Assembly (NCBI RefSeq): GCF_900114135.1
Contig: NZ_FORY01000018.1
Coordinates: forward strand, 1-56,374
Source of the DNA: Celeribacter halophilus
GTDB lineage: Bacteria > Pseudomonadota > Alphaproteobacteria > Rhodobacterales > Rhodobacteraceae
Direction of reading: 5' to 3'
Length of the DNA stretch: 56,374 bases
Positions within the stretch are counted from its first letter, which is position 1; each line of letters begins with the position of its first letter. Of the stretch, positions 1 to 9,076 are shown piece after piece. A program made the position numbers and the translations under genes. A model generated the notes under the pieces. It saw nothing but the letters and a program-made list of their open reading frames with translations. It searched no databases and was not told the origin of the DNA.

Positions 1-330
1 GTTCGCGGACTTACCCCACGATCTAGGCGTGGAGTTCCTTCACCTGCTCCTCATTGATCTCGGGATTCTTTCTGCCACCGCGTTCAAACACGCCGGAGGC
101 GCCCTCAAAGAGCGCACGTTTCCATTGATGGATCATCGTCGGATGCACCCCGAACCGGCTTGCCAGCTCGGCGGCGGTCTCCTCACCCTTCAAGGCTTCC
201 AGCGCGACCTTCGCCTTAAATTCAGGCGCATGTTGTTTGCGTTTCGACATCTCTGATCTCCTTTTCGTCGAAGATCAGCAGACTGCAAATCGTAGCTTAC
301 GTCACTGTCCGAATTTCGGGGGGTAGCTCA
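1..330 (-). mobile_element. IS3-family insertion sequence, left end and orfA, cut by window edge
   Basis: The element reads leftward. It contains a transposase OrfA of the IS3 type, and upstream of it at about 305-330 is a likely terminal inverted repeat that reads TGAGCTACCCCCCGAAATTC on the minus strand. The other end and orfB lie outside the window, so neither the matching terminal repeat nor a target duplication can be checked. The boundary at 330 is inferred from the TGAG start of the repeat. Confidence 0.65.
23..250 (-). CDS. IS3-family transposase OrfA, probably shortened
   Basis: OrfA is the DNA-binding half of an IS3-family transposase. The 75-residue product starts with the typical MSKRKQH..EFKAKVALEAL segment and a helix-turn-helix (about residues 20-50, ending HQWKRALFEGA), followed by the start of the leucine-zipper region (EEQVKELHA). 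Related OrfA proteins run to about 90-100 residues and continue after ELHA with a KIGELAVAN-like stretch. Here a TAG stop replaces the expected lysine codon, while the bases beyond still resemble the expected codons with shifts (CGCGAAC near the window start). A good ribosome-binding site (GGAGATCAGAG) precedes ATG at 250. The copy is therefore likely decayed, although the rest of the element is not visible. Confidence 0.7.
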   Translation of the reverse strand: MSKRKQHAPEFKAKVALEALKGEETAAELASRFGVHPTMIHQWKRALFEGASGVFERGGRKNPEINEEQVKELHA

Positions 331-624
331 ATGACACGGAAACCCTCCTTCTATTCTTTGTAGCTCAACAGAACATCTATGACTTGCGTGAGCTAGAATG
401 TCCGCCATGGGCAGGGACCGGTCATACGGTTGGTCATACCCAAGCCTGCAAGGTCAAGATTTTCGTGTCGCACCGCCGCAAGTCCGGTTTGAGCGCAACT
501 TGTTCATTTGTTTTTCTCGCCACATGAGCGCGCAGAACAGAAATCACTGCACGTGCTAGGAGACCGAAGCAGCTGCGTGGGGCGAAAATCGGTCATTGAG
601 GCTCTTTGAAGCGAAGTAATGGCG
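251..624. other. Gap: end of the IS, then no recognisable gene
   Basis: Up to about 330 this is the IS terminal region. From 331 to 624 I see no convincing gene. A short plus-strand frame of about 55 codons starts at 400 but has no family features and no ribosome-binding site. The stretch is less GC-rich than the core genome and belongs to the accessory strip. Confidence 0.5.
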
Positions 625-954
625 TCACTTCACAGGGCGCGGGTCTTCGTGATGCATCGAAGGGATTTGGCCAAACCCCCAAATGAAGTGTTCTTCACGC
701 AATGCGCGCCCAAGAATACCAGCAACAACACCCCGCCCAATGCTTGAATTGTATAGACTTTCGAATTCAAGCACCGATCTCCTGAAATCACCCCCTAGCC
801 GTCCATTGACAAAGACCAAAGCACTTCCCGACATCGCTTCCGCAACTTTCCCTATAAGGTCACGGTCTTCGTCGTTCAGTCGCAAAATGGACACATCTAT
901 CTGTTGGCGGCAAATATGTATGCTGGTTGCGCCTTTAGATATAAACGCAGCCAA
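625..954 (-). CDS. Hypothetical protein, start uncertain
   Basis: I do not recognise this 109-residue product. The composition looks protein-like (central segment DVSILRLNDEDRDLIGKVAE, a hydrophobic SALVFVNG strand, a glycine-rich GRGVVAGILGRAL helix), which argues against a chance frame. The only in-frame start is TTG at 954, preceded by a run of T with no Shine-Dalgarno; the frame stays open upstream to a TGA at 1012-1014 without an ATG or GTG. It may be a 5'-truncated gene or may start at the internal ATG of MSGSALVF. It lies in the accessory strip, divergent from the AraC-type gene, with an operator-like palindrome (980-998) between them. Confidence 0.4.
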   Translation of the reverse strand: MAAFISKGATSIHICRQQIDVSILRLNDEDRDLIGKVAEAMSGSALVFVNGRLGGDFRRSVLEFESLYNSSIGRGVVAGILGRALREEHFIWGFGQIPSMHHEDPRPVK

Positions 955-979
955 AAAAAAATGTATGAATACCCGAATA

Positions 980-998
980 ACCTCACCTAGGTTGAGGT
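980..998. promoter_or_regulatory. 19-bp palindrome, MerR/SoxR-like operator candidate
   Basis: The sequence ACCTCACCTAGGTTGAGGT has perfect 6-bp outer arms (ACCTCA/TGAGGT) around a 7-bp centre. The arms resemble the SoxR-type CCTCAA/TTGAGG sites of the MerR family, which lie inside 19-20 bp promoter spacers. It sits between the divergent genes at 954 and 1168. No strong -35 or -10 flanks it on either strand, so its function is inferred only. Confidence 0.35.
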
Positions 999-1167
999 GA
1001 TTTTGTTTGATTCACGCATGAGTTGATGGGGATCTCTTGAGGAATTGTATTTATTTTCTGAATATTCTGCTGTTCGGCAGATATCGGCATCGCCATCTCG
1101 GCACAAAAGAACTGTGTTTCGGAGAAGCCCAAAGATACAAAACAGCCAATGCCCAAGGTGGACGCTC

Positions 1168-2172
1168 ATGAAGGGTACGCCTTTTTTAGACACAGAAACA
1201 CCACAAGTCCGTCAAGCTCAGGAAAAGCCGATCAAGAGTTGGGAAGACGTACACGAGTGGGGTCGTGAACGCGTTGCCTCGATACAGATCACCGCTTTGG
1301 AAAGGTCCGTTGAGCCTATTGGTATGCTCCATGCCCTGCAAGTGGGTCGCATCGGGGTTACTCGGACGATGTATGGAACATCTGCACGCATCGATGTTGA
1401 GGGATATTCAGCAGCACCTGTTATCGCAACGACCAACATACAAGGCCATGCACGACCTCAACTGGATGGTCAGGAAGCCCGCATCAACGGCAAAGATATG
1501 AGCTTTGTGTTCGACCTCTCTGAAGGCGATCATCATAGCCAATTGAGCGAAGATAATATTCAAAATCAGTTAGCATTCGACCCAAAGTTATTAGACGAGG
1601 TCAGTTACAGTTGGTTTGGCAATATCCCAGCCCGCAAAACATGGCAGTTTAGGACCAGTTTCGGTGGGCGTGGGACCCGTTGGCATGCCTGCCTACACTA
1701 TGTAATGAGATTGATTTCTGAAACGTCGCATCCGCTATCAAGCCGGAATATAAGGCATGTTGAAGAAACTCTCAGCGTAAACCTTCTTGAGAGCTGGGCC
1801 GCACAAGCTGGTCTTGATCTCTCCGCCGAAGAACACGTTATCGTTCCCCGCGTCATCCGGATGGCGGAAGACTATATGGTCGAGCATGCTGCAGATGCAC
1901 CAACACTGACCGAGATTGCGCAAGCCCTTGACATCAGTGTCAGAAACCTCACAATGAATTTCAAGAAATTCAGAGGTTGCACACCTGGTCAATTTCTTCG
2001 GGAGCAAAGATTACAAGTTGCGCGCAGTGAATTACTCTCCAGTGATCAAGAACAAACAGTTAGCCAGATTGCAGCAAGTTTGGGCTATATACATATGGGT
2101 GAGTTCGCAAAGGCCTATCGCAAACGTTTCGGTGAAAAACCTTCAGAAACCTTGAAGCGCACAATCTTGTAA
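1168..2172 (+). CDS. AraC-family transcriptional regulator
   Basis: This is probably a DNA-binding regulator of 334 residues. The last ~100 residues carry the AraC/XylS double helix-turn-helix: the first helix pair is near TLTEIAQALDISVRNLTMNFKKF, and the second is near TVSQIAASLGYIHMGEFAKAYRKRFGEKPSE, which ends in the family GxxPSE-type signature. The first ~200 residues resemble the AraC-type ligand-binding or oligomerisation half of regulators such as XylS and FeaR; no ligand can be named. The frame extends upstream to a TTG at 1045, but ATG at 1168 follows a good AAGGTGGA ribosome-binding site and is preferred. The gene lies in the low-GC accessory strip and its stop codon is inside a perfect hairpin. 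The target is unknown; the divergent ORF at 625-954 is the obvious candidate. Confidence 0.85.
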   Translation: MKGTPFLDTETPQVRQAQEKPIKSWEDVHEWGRERVASIQITALERSVEPIGMLHALQVGRIGVTRTMYGTSARIDVEGYSAAPVIATTNIQGHARPQLDGQEARINGKDMSFVFDLSEGDHHSQLSEDNIQNQLAFDPKLLDEVSYSWFGNIPARKTWQFRTSFGGRGTRWHACLHYVMRLISETSHPLSSRNIRHVEETLSVNLLESWAAQAGLDLSAEEHVIVPRVIRMAEDYMVEHAADAPTLTEIAQALDISVRNLTMNFKKFRGCTPGQFLREQRLQVARSELLSSDQEQTVSQIAASLGYIHMGEFAKAYRKRFGEKPSETLKRTIL

Positions 2173-2195
2173 GTGAAAGTTTCACTTACAAGATT
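2163..2195 (+). terminator. Perfect 16-bp inverted repeat spanning the AraC-gene stop codon
   Basis: Two 16-bp arms (2163-2178 and 2180-2195) are exact reverse complements around a single G. The TAA stop of the regulator (2170-2172) lies in the left arm. In RNA the hairpin would have roughly 13 bp and a small AAAGTTT loop. No U-run follows on the plus strand (AAGATTCTC), so it may act as a mRNA 3'-end stabiliser or as a weak bidirectional terminator between the convergent genes. Confidence 0.55.
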
Positions 2196-2350
2196 CTCAT
2201 TCCCGCCAACCGCATCACGCCTCTACTTTGCAAAGGGCGCTTCCTGCGCATTGCCGACCTTCGTGCCCGATGCAGTATGACAGATTGGCTCTGGTTGGGA
2301 TTAAATGGCCGCTTAACCGTATTAGGCCATCCCTCGCGTCCATTTAACCC

Positions 2351-4075
2351 CTACACGCACGAGATAGCATCCTGTTCGACGATCCATTCTGTACCGTCAA
2401 CCGAGTGTTCCAAGATAGGAATACCCGCTGCATCCATGCGTTTTTGAACCTCACGCACCTGAACACCATTTCGCCGTGCGAGAAGGCGCCTTGATACATA
2501 GGTTTCAGCAAATGCACGCAAACTGTCCGAGTTCACGACCGTCTTGCCCTGATGGGTTCTGTCATCTTGATCACCACGGAGGTCCAGATATCCCTTTTCA
2601 GCCAATTCACGCAAAAAGGTGACACTAATCCCTAACTCTTTGGAAACCTTGCTGATCGTTTGCCACCCTTTGGGATATTCGCGACCGAAAACCCGGTCCG
2701 CCTCTTCAATGTTGAGGCGTATCTCAGAAAACTGAAGATTGTCAGACGCCCGTGTTGTTTTTGAGAGCTCACCCGACAATACAGCCTCGTAGACAACAGC
2801 GACGCTCACGCCGTATTTACGTGCAGCAGAAGCAATATCATACCCTCTCGGGTGCCACGGCATTTCCTGCACCACAGGAAAACCCGCGTGCCGTTCCAAA
2901 AATTGAGTAATGTCCTCCTCTGAGAATCGAGGGCGTGCATGATCGCCTCCAACCGAATGGGTCAAGTATCCGGCAGATATCAACGTTTGCATTTGTGTGC
3001 GCGTCACTCCAAGGAATTGCTGCGCTTTTGACATACTAATTGCCCCAGATATAGCGCCGACGACATTTTGAACGTCTGTGGCGGCATAGATCTGTTCCAC
3101 CTCGGGCAGGTTCAGCGTGCCAGATATGCCTGCATCTTTCATCAGATTTATGACGTGTTGCGGCCTATTCCCATAATCATGCGCTGCACTTAGAGCGGAA
3201 TGGAACCTCCGTTTTTCGAGGCGATGCCCCAACACATCGGTACCGGTGTCTAAAGGCCAACTTTCGAGAATATGTTCACGCAGCAAGGTTTTCATCGGCT
3301 CATATTCGGGCGCGGCACCAGCTCCACGTTTCAGCCATTCATAAACAAGGCCGTAGCGCCCTTGTGGTCTCCATTGTGACTCACCAGGGCGCGTTCTCAA
3401 ATCCATCAAGAGCGCAATCACTGCATCGCGCCCTTGAGCAAATATCCTGAATCCCTCATCCATCGCGAGAGCAATGTCTATCGGACTGCAATCAAAGATC
3501 TGACGGCCAGGTCCAAATACTTTTGCGGCGTTCATGATTTCGCAGAGCGATCCCAGCGCATCAAGAGGAAAAGCGTCAGACCAACCGAGCGGAAAGTTTT
3601 CTCCTGCCAATACCCGAGCAACATGGCGTTCATACAACGCACCATTATTGCTTTTCTGGTCCAGCTCACCATCCAGTGTTTCGGGGAGCCATGCCTCCCA
3701 GGTTTGATTGAACTCATGAGACGGACCAGGTTCTGGTGAATGCACCAAAAACAGTTGATGCTGTGGGCAAACACGAAAACAGCTGATTGACCACGTCATC
3801 CGTGCATATGCATTCAACGCGGTGATATCTGTAAGATCAGAACCGATATCATTCCGAAGGCAAGCTGGACAAACGCGGAACTGACCACGAAGTAGCCGTT
3901 GATCCTGGAAAAGATGGTCACCAAGCTGTACAGATTGCCCTACCCTTCTTTGAAAAGTTTGGCGCATTGCACGATCAATATCTGTCCCCAAAATCCCAGA
4001 GATTTTTTGAATATCCGCAGCGGCACCATTGAGCGCTTTTTTTGCTCGGGACGGCGAGGTAAAGTAAAAGATCAA
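2351..4075 (-). CDS. TniQ-family transposition protein, N-terminally truncated
   Basis: TniQ proteins act with a DDE transposase and an AAA ATPase in Tn5053/Tn7-like transposition or target choice. The product of about 574 residues has the TniQ zinc-binding pattern: CPAC (FRVCPACLRNDI, about residue 69) followed after ~35 residues by CPQH (ISCFRVCPQHQLFLV). The C-terminal half contains several helix-turn-helix-like segments (for example SMSKAQQFLGVTRTQMQTLI and QTISKVSKELGISVTFLREL), as in long TniQ proteins. The usual N-terminal start of the domain (a P..xE..SWL.RLA-type segment of about 40 residues) is missing. The frame opens only at a TTG (4075) just after a TGA at 4085-4087, and within 50 bases lies the terminator of the core-genome gene upstream. 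I read this as a remnant cut by a deletion or insertion. No tniA or tniB is present. Confidence 0.7.
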   Translation of the reverse strand: MIFYFTSPSRAKKALNGAAADIQKISGILGTDIDRAMRQTFQRRVGQSVQLGDHLFQDQRLLRGQFRVCPACLRNDIGSDLTDITALNAYARMTWSISCFRVCPQHQLFLVHSPEPGPSHEFNQTWEAWLPETLDGELDQKSNNGALYERHVARVLAGENFPLGWSDAFPLDALGSLCEIMNAAKVFGPGRQIFDCSPIDIALAMDEGFRIFAQGRDAVIALLMDLRTRPGESQWRPQGRYGLVYEWLKRGAGAAPEYEPMKTLLREHILESWPLDTGTDVLGHRLEKRRFHSALSAAHDYGNRPQHVINLMKDAGISGTLNLPEVEQIYAATDVQNVVGAISGAISMSKAQQFLGVTRTQMQTLISAGYLTHSVGGDHARPRFSEEDITQFLERHAGFPVVQEMPWHPRGYDIASAARKYGVSVAVVYEAVLSGELSKTTRASDNLQFSEIRLNIEEADRVFGREYPKGWQTISKVSKELGISVTFLRELAEKGYLDLRGDQDDRTHQGKTVVNSDSLRAFAETYVSRRLLARRNGVQVREVQKRMDAAGIPILEHSVDGTEWIVEQDAISCV

Positions 4076-4120
4076 ATACTTCGCTCAGCCCAGCGTCATT
4101 CCGATCAACCTCACATCTTG

Positions 4121-4150
4121 AAAGAAAAAAGGGGAGCCAATATGGCCCCC
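4121..4150 (-). terminator. Rho-independent terminator of the nrdJ transcript
   Basis: On the minus strand, GGGG and GCCA pair with TGGC and CCCC (one bulged T) around a TAT loop, followed by a TTTTTTC run. It lies about 110 bp after the small gene that follows nrdJ and marks the start of core-genome sequence. Confidence 0.8.
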
Positions 4151-4262
4151 TGAGGTTCGCTGATCAGGCTCACTATTTATACCGCCCGGTAGATTATTTG
4201 CCTGCGACCTGATCCGCGTCGGGAGCGAACGCATCCGCTCCTGAAACTCTTGTCTGCGCCCT

Positions 4263-4523
4263 TTAGTGCAGCACACGACCCGCAGAACTGTTGACGGAGA
4301 ACACCGCCTTACAGCCCGCCTCCCCTGCATCGCGGTAGTCCTGAACCGAATAGGTCACCGAAAGCGACGGAACGCCGAGGACCGAGACCGCATGGGCGCG
4401 GTCATAGGCATCTGCCAGCGCGCCCATCACATTGCGGTCGAATTCCGCTTCGAGCGTGTTGCCCTTCATGGTCACACGATCAGCAGCACACAGCTGGCCT
4501 GCGATGTCGAAAACAAGGTTCAT
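4263..4523 (-). CDS. Small conserved hypothetical protein downstream of nrdJ
   Basis: The 86-residue product starts at ATG 4523 after a strong AAGGGGAAGG ribosome-binding site, 16 bp after the nrdJ stop, so it is almost certainly cotranscribed with nrdJ and ends at the terminator at 4121-4150. It has one cysteine near the N-terminus (GQLCAADR), a second in EAGCKAV and no membrane segment. I do not recognise a domain. The placement suggests an accessory role around ribonucleotide reduction, which is inference only. Confidence 0.7.
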   Translation of the reverse strand: MNLVFDIAGQLCAADRVTMKGNTLEAEFDRNVMGALADAYDRAHAVSVLGVPSLSVTYSVQDYRDAGEAGCKAVFSVNSSAGRVLH

Positions 4524-4539
4524 GGTCGTGTCCTTCCCC

Positions 4540-7500
4540 TTACGAACAGCCCGAAGTGCTGCCGCAGGTGTTGCATTTCATGCAGGTGCCGTTGCGCACC
4601 AGCGTGTAGTTGCCGCATTCGCCACAGGCCTCGCCCTCATAGCCCTGCATCTTGGCCTTGTCGCGCGCACTCATGGCGATAGTCCCTGAAGACAGCGCCG
4701 TTTGATCCGGCGACGCAGGCGCAGTCTTGGTTTCCGGCACCAAGGCGTGCAGCGCCGCTTCCGGATCGACGGAGCCATTCAGTGCGACCCCGCCCGACTG
4801 CATCCCGCCTTGCAGCACCACAAGGTCTTGCGGCAGGCGTTTGCGCAGGTAGCCTGTCGAAGAAATCTGCTTGAGCACTTCGATGGACTTGGCCGAGGCG
4901 CTTTCAGACGGGGCTTTGATGTTGGAGACACCTTCGGCGGCCTCTTTGTCCAGATCGTCAAACGACGCGCCTTGCGGTTTGACATGGGCCAGATCGGTGC
5001 GATCCAGATAGCTCACCGCCAACTCGCGGAAGATATAGTCGAGGATCGAGGTCGCGTTCTTGATCGAGTCATTGCCCTGCACCATGCCGGCCGGTTCGAA
5101 CTTGGTGAAGGTGAAGGCATCGACGAATTCTTCAAGCGGTACACCGTATTGCAGCCCCACGGAGACGGCGATGGCGAAATTGTTCATCATCGCGCGGAAA
5201 CCGGCGCCCTCTTTGTGCATGTCGATGAAGATTTCACCGAGCTTGCCATCCTCATACTCACCGGTGCGCAGATAGACCTTATGCCCGCCAACGATGGATT
5301 TCTGGGTGTAGCCCTTGCGACGGCTGGGCAGTTTTTCCCGCCCGCGCGCCACTTCCTTGATCACGACTTTCTCGACAATTTTCTCGGCCAGAACCTGCGC
5401 CTTTTCCTGTGCAGTGCCGGTGGCAAGAATTTCTTCGGCCTCGTCATCGTCTTCGATGAGCGCGGAGGCGAGCGGCTGGCTCAGTTTCGAGCCGTCGCGG
5501 TAGAGCGCATTGGCCTTGGTGCCCAGAGACCATGACAACTCATAGGCTTTCAGACAGTCCTCGATGGTGGCGTCATTGGGCATATTGATCGTCTTGGAGA
5601 TCGCTCCCGAGATGAACGACTGTGCGGCGGCCATCATGGTGATGTGGCTTTCAACCGACAGGTAACGCGTGCCCTTGCGACCACAGGCATTGGCGCAATC
5701 GAAGATGTGATAATGCTCTTCTTTGAGATGCGGCGCACCTTCCAGTGTCATGGTCCCGCAAACATGGTCATTGGCCGCTTCAATGTCCTGTTTCGTGAAA
5801 CCAAGGCTGCGCAGCAGATCGAATGTCGGATCGTTGAGCTTCTCCGTCGGGATCCCCAGTGTTCCGGTGCAGAATTCCTCGCCCAGCGTCCACTGGTTGA
5901 AGACAAAACGGATGTCAAAGGCCGAGGGCAGCGCCGCTTCGATCTTTTCGATCTGTGCAGGGCCAAAACCGTGACCGATCAGTGCCGTGTGGTTGATCCC
6001 AGGCGCATTGCCAAGCGTGCCATGCCCCACGGCATAGGACACGATCTCTTCGATCTCTGCCGAGCCGTAGCCCAGTTTTTCGAGGGCGGCGGGCACGGAT
6101 TGGTTGATGATTTTGAAATAACCGCCACCGGCGAGTTTCTTGAATTTCACCAGTGCGAAATCCGGCTCGATCCCCGTGGTGTCGCAATCCATCACCAAAC
6201 CGATGGTCCCCGTCGGCGCGATCACAGAGACCTGCGCATTGCGGTAACCGTGTTTTTCACCCAGCGCCAACGCCTCGTCCCATGCGGATTTGGCGAGTGC
6301 AACCAGATGCGCGTCGGGGCAGTTTTCGTGATCCAGAGCAACCGGCTTGACCTCAAGCCCTTCGTAGCCCGTGGCCTTGCCATAGGCGGCGGTGCGGTGA
6401 TTGCGAATGACGCGCAGCATGTGCTCGCGGTTCGCCTCAAAGCGCGAAAACGCCCCCAGTTCACCGGCAATCTCCGCCGAGGTCGTATAGGACACACCGG
6501 TCATGATCGCGGTCAAGGCGCCGGTCATCGCGCGGCCTTCGTCGCTGTCATAGCCCAGCCCCATGTTCATCAACAGCCCGCCGATATTGGCATAGCCAAG
6601 CCCCAGCGTGCGGAAGTCATAGCTGCGCTGAGCAATCTCTTTTGAGGGGAACTGCGCCATCATCACAGAGATTTCCAGCGTCAGCGTCCAGATGCGGGTC
6701 GCATGCATGTAGCTTTCCGCATCGAACACACCGTCATGCAGGAAGGTCAGCAGGTTCATCGAGGCAAGGTTACAGGCCGTGTCATCAAGGAACATATATT
6801 CCGAGCACGGGTTCGAGCCGCGGATCGCGCCATCTTCGGGACAGGTGTGCCATGCATTGATCGTGTCGTGGAACTGGATGCCCGGATCGGCACAGGCCCA
6901 AGCAGCGTGCCCCACCTGCTCCCAGAGATCACGCGCCCGCACCGTCTTGGCCACGCCGCCATCCGTGCGGCGCAGAAGTTCCCACTCGGCATCGTCTTTC
7001 ACGGCCTTGAGGAAGGCATCCGTGACGCGCACGGAGTTATTGGAATTCTGACCGGAGACGGAGGCATAAGCCTCGGAATCCCAATCCGTGTCATAGGTCG
7101 GGAATTCGATGGAGGAATAGCCCTGCTTGGCGTAGTCCAGCACCCGTTTGACGTAGGTCTCGGGAATGGCGCAATGTTTCGCGCCTTTGATGGCCGCTTT
7201 CAGCGCAGGGTTTTTCTTCGGATCAAAGGCATCGTCCTCGGCCCCGTCCCATGTGCCGATGGCGTCGAAAATCTCGTTCAACTGGCGTTCGTGCATCTTG
7301 GAGCCAGCGACGATGGAGGCCACCTTCTGCTCTTCGATCACCTTCCAGTTGATGAACTCTTCAATATCGGGGTGATCCATGTCGCAGATCACCATCTTGG
7401 CAGCGCGCCGCGTGGTGCCCCCGGATTTGATTGCTCCTGCCGCGCGATCGCCGATTTTCAAAAAGCCCATAAGTCCGGAGGATTTACCACCCCCGGAGAG

Positions 7501-8232
7501 GCTTTCATTCGCCGCACGTAGGCTGGAGAAGTTGGTGCCCGTGCCGGAACCGTATTTGAACAGACGCGCCTCGCGCACCCAAAGATCCATGATCCCGCCG
7601 TCGGAGACCAGATCATCGGCCACGGATTGAATAAAACAGGCGTGAGGCTGCGGGTGTTCATAGGCAGAGGACGACCGTGTTAGCTCGCCGGTCTTGTAGT
7701 CAACATAGTAATGCCCTTGCCCCGGTCCATCGATGCCATAGGCCCAATGCAGACCGGTGTTGAACCATTGCGGCGAGTTGGGCGCACCCATCTGCGCGGC
7801 GAGCATAAAACGCATTTCATCGTAATAGGCTTTGGCATCCTCTTCAGAGGTGAAATAGCCGCCTTTCCAGCCCCAATAGGTCCATGCGCCAGCCAGGCGG
7901 TCGAACACCTGTTTCGCAGACGTCTCGCCAACAAACCGTTCGTTTTCAGGAAGTTGTGCCAGTTTTTCCTCGTCGGGAACGGAGCGCCAAAGGAAGGACG
8001 GGACGCCTTTTTCGCGGACTTTTTTCAGGGCGGCCGGGATGCCGGCCTTGCGGAAATATTTCTGGGCGATCACGTCGGAGGCGACCTGTGACCACTTTGC
8101 GGGGACTTCGCAATCATCGAGCTTGAAAACCACCGTTCCGTCCGGATTTCGAATTTCCGAGGAGGTTCTGGTGAACTCCAGATCCGCATAAGCGTCCTGA
8201 TCTGCTGCCGTAAATTTCCGCTCGATCTTCAT
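4540..8232 (-). CDS. nrdJ: Adenosylcobalamin-dependent (class II) ribonucleoside-diphosphate reductase
   Basis: NrdJ makes deoxyribonucleotides using a thiyl radical generated from adenosylcobalamin, without oxygen. The protein is 1230 residues, the usual length for the long alphaproteobacterial form. Visible landmarks are the substrate-binding region [15 protein letters not shown] (about residue 153), the glycine-rich [14 protein letters not shown], the radical-loop [11 protein letters not shown] (about residue 470), ISAVMMAQ-like helices, and [20 protein letters not shown]. At the C-terminus is the cysteine-rich tail ([15 protein letters not shown], ending GCS) that re-reduces the active site. 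Start ATG 8232 matches the family N-terminus MKIERKFT. It probably forms an operon with the small gene at 4263. Upstream lie a promoter with NrdR-like boxes and a cobalamin riboswitch. No nrdAB is in the window. Confidence 0.97.
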   Translation of the reverse strand: MKIERKFTAADQDAYADLEFTRTSSEIRNPDGTVVFKLDDCEVPAKWSQVASDVIAQKYFRKAGIPAALKKVREKGVPSFLWRSVPDEEKLAQLPENERFVGETSAKQVFDRLAGAWTYWGWKGGYFTSEEDAKAYYDEMRFMLAAQMGAPNSPQWFNTGLHWAYGIDGPGQGHYYVDYKTGELTRSSSAYEHPQPHACFIQSVADDLVSDGGIMDLWVREARLFKYGSGTGTNFSSLRAANESLSGGGKSSGLMGFLKIGDRAAGAIKSGGTTRRAAKMVICDMDHPDIEEFINWKVIEEQKVASIVAGSKMHERQLNEIFDAIGTWDGAEDDAFDPKKNPALKAAIKGAKHCAIPETYVKRVLDYAKQGYSSIEFPTYDTDWDSEAYASVSGQNSNNSVRVTDAFLKAVKDDAEWELLRRTDGGVAKTVRARDLWEQVGHAAWACADPGIQFHDTINAWHTCPEDGAIRGSNPCSEYMFLDDTACNLASMNLLTFLHDGVFDAESYMHATRIWTLTLEISVMMAQFPSKEIAQRSYDFRTLGLGYANIGGLLMNMGLGYDSDEGRAMTGALTAIMTGVSYTTSAEIAGELGAFSRFEANREHMLRVIRNHRTAAYGKATGYEGLEVKPVALDHENCPDAHLVALAKSAWDEALALGEKHGYRNAQVSVIAPTGTIGLVMDCDTTGIEPDFALVKFKKLAGGGYFKIINQSVPAALEKLGYGSAEIEEIVSYAVGHGTLGNAPGINHTALIGHGFGPAQIEKIEAALPSAFDIRFVFNQWTLGEEFCTGTLGIPTEKLNDPTFDLLRSLGFTKQDIEAANDHVCGTMTLEGAPHLKEEHYHIFDCANACGRKGTRYLSVESHITMMAAAQSFISGAISKTINMPNDATIEDCLKAYELSWSLGTKANALYRDGSKLSQPLASALIEDDDEAEEILATGTAQEKAQVLAEKIVEKVVIKEVARGREKLPSRRKGYTQKSIVGGHKVYLRTGEYEDGKLGEIFIDMHKEGAGFRAMMNNFAIAVSVGLQYGVPLEEFVDAFTFTKFEPAGMVQGNDSIKNATSILDYIFRELAVSYLDRTDLAHVKPQGASFDDLDKEAAEGVSNIKAPSESASAKSIEVLKQISSTGYLRKRLPQDLVVLQGGMQSGGVALNGSVDPEAALHALVPETKTAPASPDQTALSSGTIAMSARDKAKMQGYEGEACGECGNYTLVRNGTCMKCNTCGSTSGCS

Positions 8233-8307
8233 TTTGCCCCAACCATCTCACTACCGCGCTTGTGGCGCTCATTTATACCCGCGCCGATCATCTACATCTT
8301 GTGTCGC

Positions 8308-8444
8308 AGCAGCGAGAAAGACCTCTGATCCTTACGAACATAACCTTCCCGCTCCGAGGAGCCGGTGGCTATCGGTCGCGTAACAGATTCGTCTGTGATC
8401 ATCGGCAGATCTTCGGTGGAAAAACCCTGTTTTTATACGCTGCT
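8308..8444 (-). ncRNA. Cobalamin riboswitch in the nrdJ leader
   Basis: On the minus strand the leader contains AGCCACCGG (8362-8370), then a GCUCC-UC-GGAGC stem, then GGGAAGG (8344-8350). This is the conserved core of cobalamin riboswitches. A B12-box-like segment, GGAUCAGAGGUC, lies at 8320-8331. A 7-bp closing helix, AGCAGCG (8438-8444) with CGCUGCU (8308-8314), brackets the whole 137-nt element. The part before the core (CUGUUACGCGACCGAU) resembles the shorter Cbl-II/AdoCbl variant type more than the classical CCCGCAACUG form. It ends about 75 nt before the nrdJ start. Repression or activation cannot be told from sequence alone; a possible sequestering stem (GGCGC/GCGCC) lies nearer the start codon. 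Confidence 0.68.
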
Positions 8445-8534
8445 TCCGATGTTTTCCCGCAATTCCTGCGAAAACCGGAGCCAGCCCTGCGCGGTTAAGT
8501 CCCCCAAAGACCCTTGTCCCTCGCCGCTCGAGAG

Positions 8535-8580
8535 ACACTAAATGTAGTGCATTACCCAACCGGCTCCCACAATGTGCAGC
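8535..8580 (-). promoter_or_regulatory. NrdR-like boxes before nrdJ
   Basis: The sequence ACACTAAATGTAGTGC at 8535-8550 closely resembles the 16-bp palindromic NrdR box (ACACTATATATAGTGT type). A weaker partner with CACAATGTG lies at 8568-8576, centred about 30 bp away, which fits the three-helical-turn spacing of paired NrdR boxes. The weaker box overlaps the proposed -10. NrdR is a nucleotide-sensing repressor of ribonucleotide reductase genes. Confidence 0.6.
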
Positions 8581-8599
8581 GCTCCTGCCTGTCGGTCAA
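8571..8599 (-). promoter_or_regulatory. nrdJ: Candidate nrdJ promoter
   Basis: On the minus strand TTGACC (8594-8599) is followed after 17 bp by CACATT (8571-8576). A start near 8564 would give a leader of about 330 nt that includes the riboswitch. The -35 is strong and the -10 is weak; the NrdR-like boxes overlap it. Confidence 0.45.
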
Positions 8600-8643
8600 C
8601 GCAAAATTTACACTTTTGTTTTGCAAAAATCATTTGACGAAAT

Positions 8644-8752
8644 TTACCCACAGGACACTTCGATTCGCCCACTGAGCCATTAACTCTTTTTCCTTTGTTT
8701 CCCATAGGTTTCCGGAAACTCGTTAAGATTATAAACAAGCCCATGTGGATAA
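8644..8752. promoter_or_regulatory. Two DnaA-box-like sites in an AT-richer stretch
   Basis: TTACCCACA lies at 8644-8652 and TGTGGATAA (a perfect DnaA box, TTATCCACA, on the minus strand) at 8744-8752. The bases between are AT-richer than the surroundings. They sit about 80 and 180 bp upstream of the proposed nrdJ start, so they could be DnaA sites controlling nrdJ. An origin is possible but not supported by gene context. Confidence 0.4.
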
Positions 8753-9076
8753 CTGAAAGATTGTCTCAATCCGCAATTTTCTGCTCACGGCACTGTGAGT
8801 GCCCGGAAGATAGGCACACAACATATAGTGGCTCAACCCAGAGTGGACAAAGGCGGAAAATCCCGTATTCCTACGGAAAAACGCTGTTCCAAGGCCATTT
8901 TGAGCCAGAAAATCGCCCCATGCCCCCACAAGAGCATGTGGTCTCCCTACCCATACAAAAATGCGAATCATTTTTATGACAGGGTCTCTGAAAAGGCTAC
9001 GACTCCATTTAGGATTCGGAGAGACTCGCCTCTTAACCCATCTCAACGAGCGATAGGTTTCCCCCCTTCGAACACC

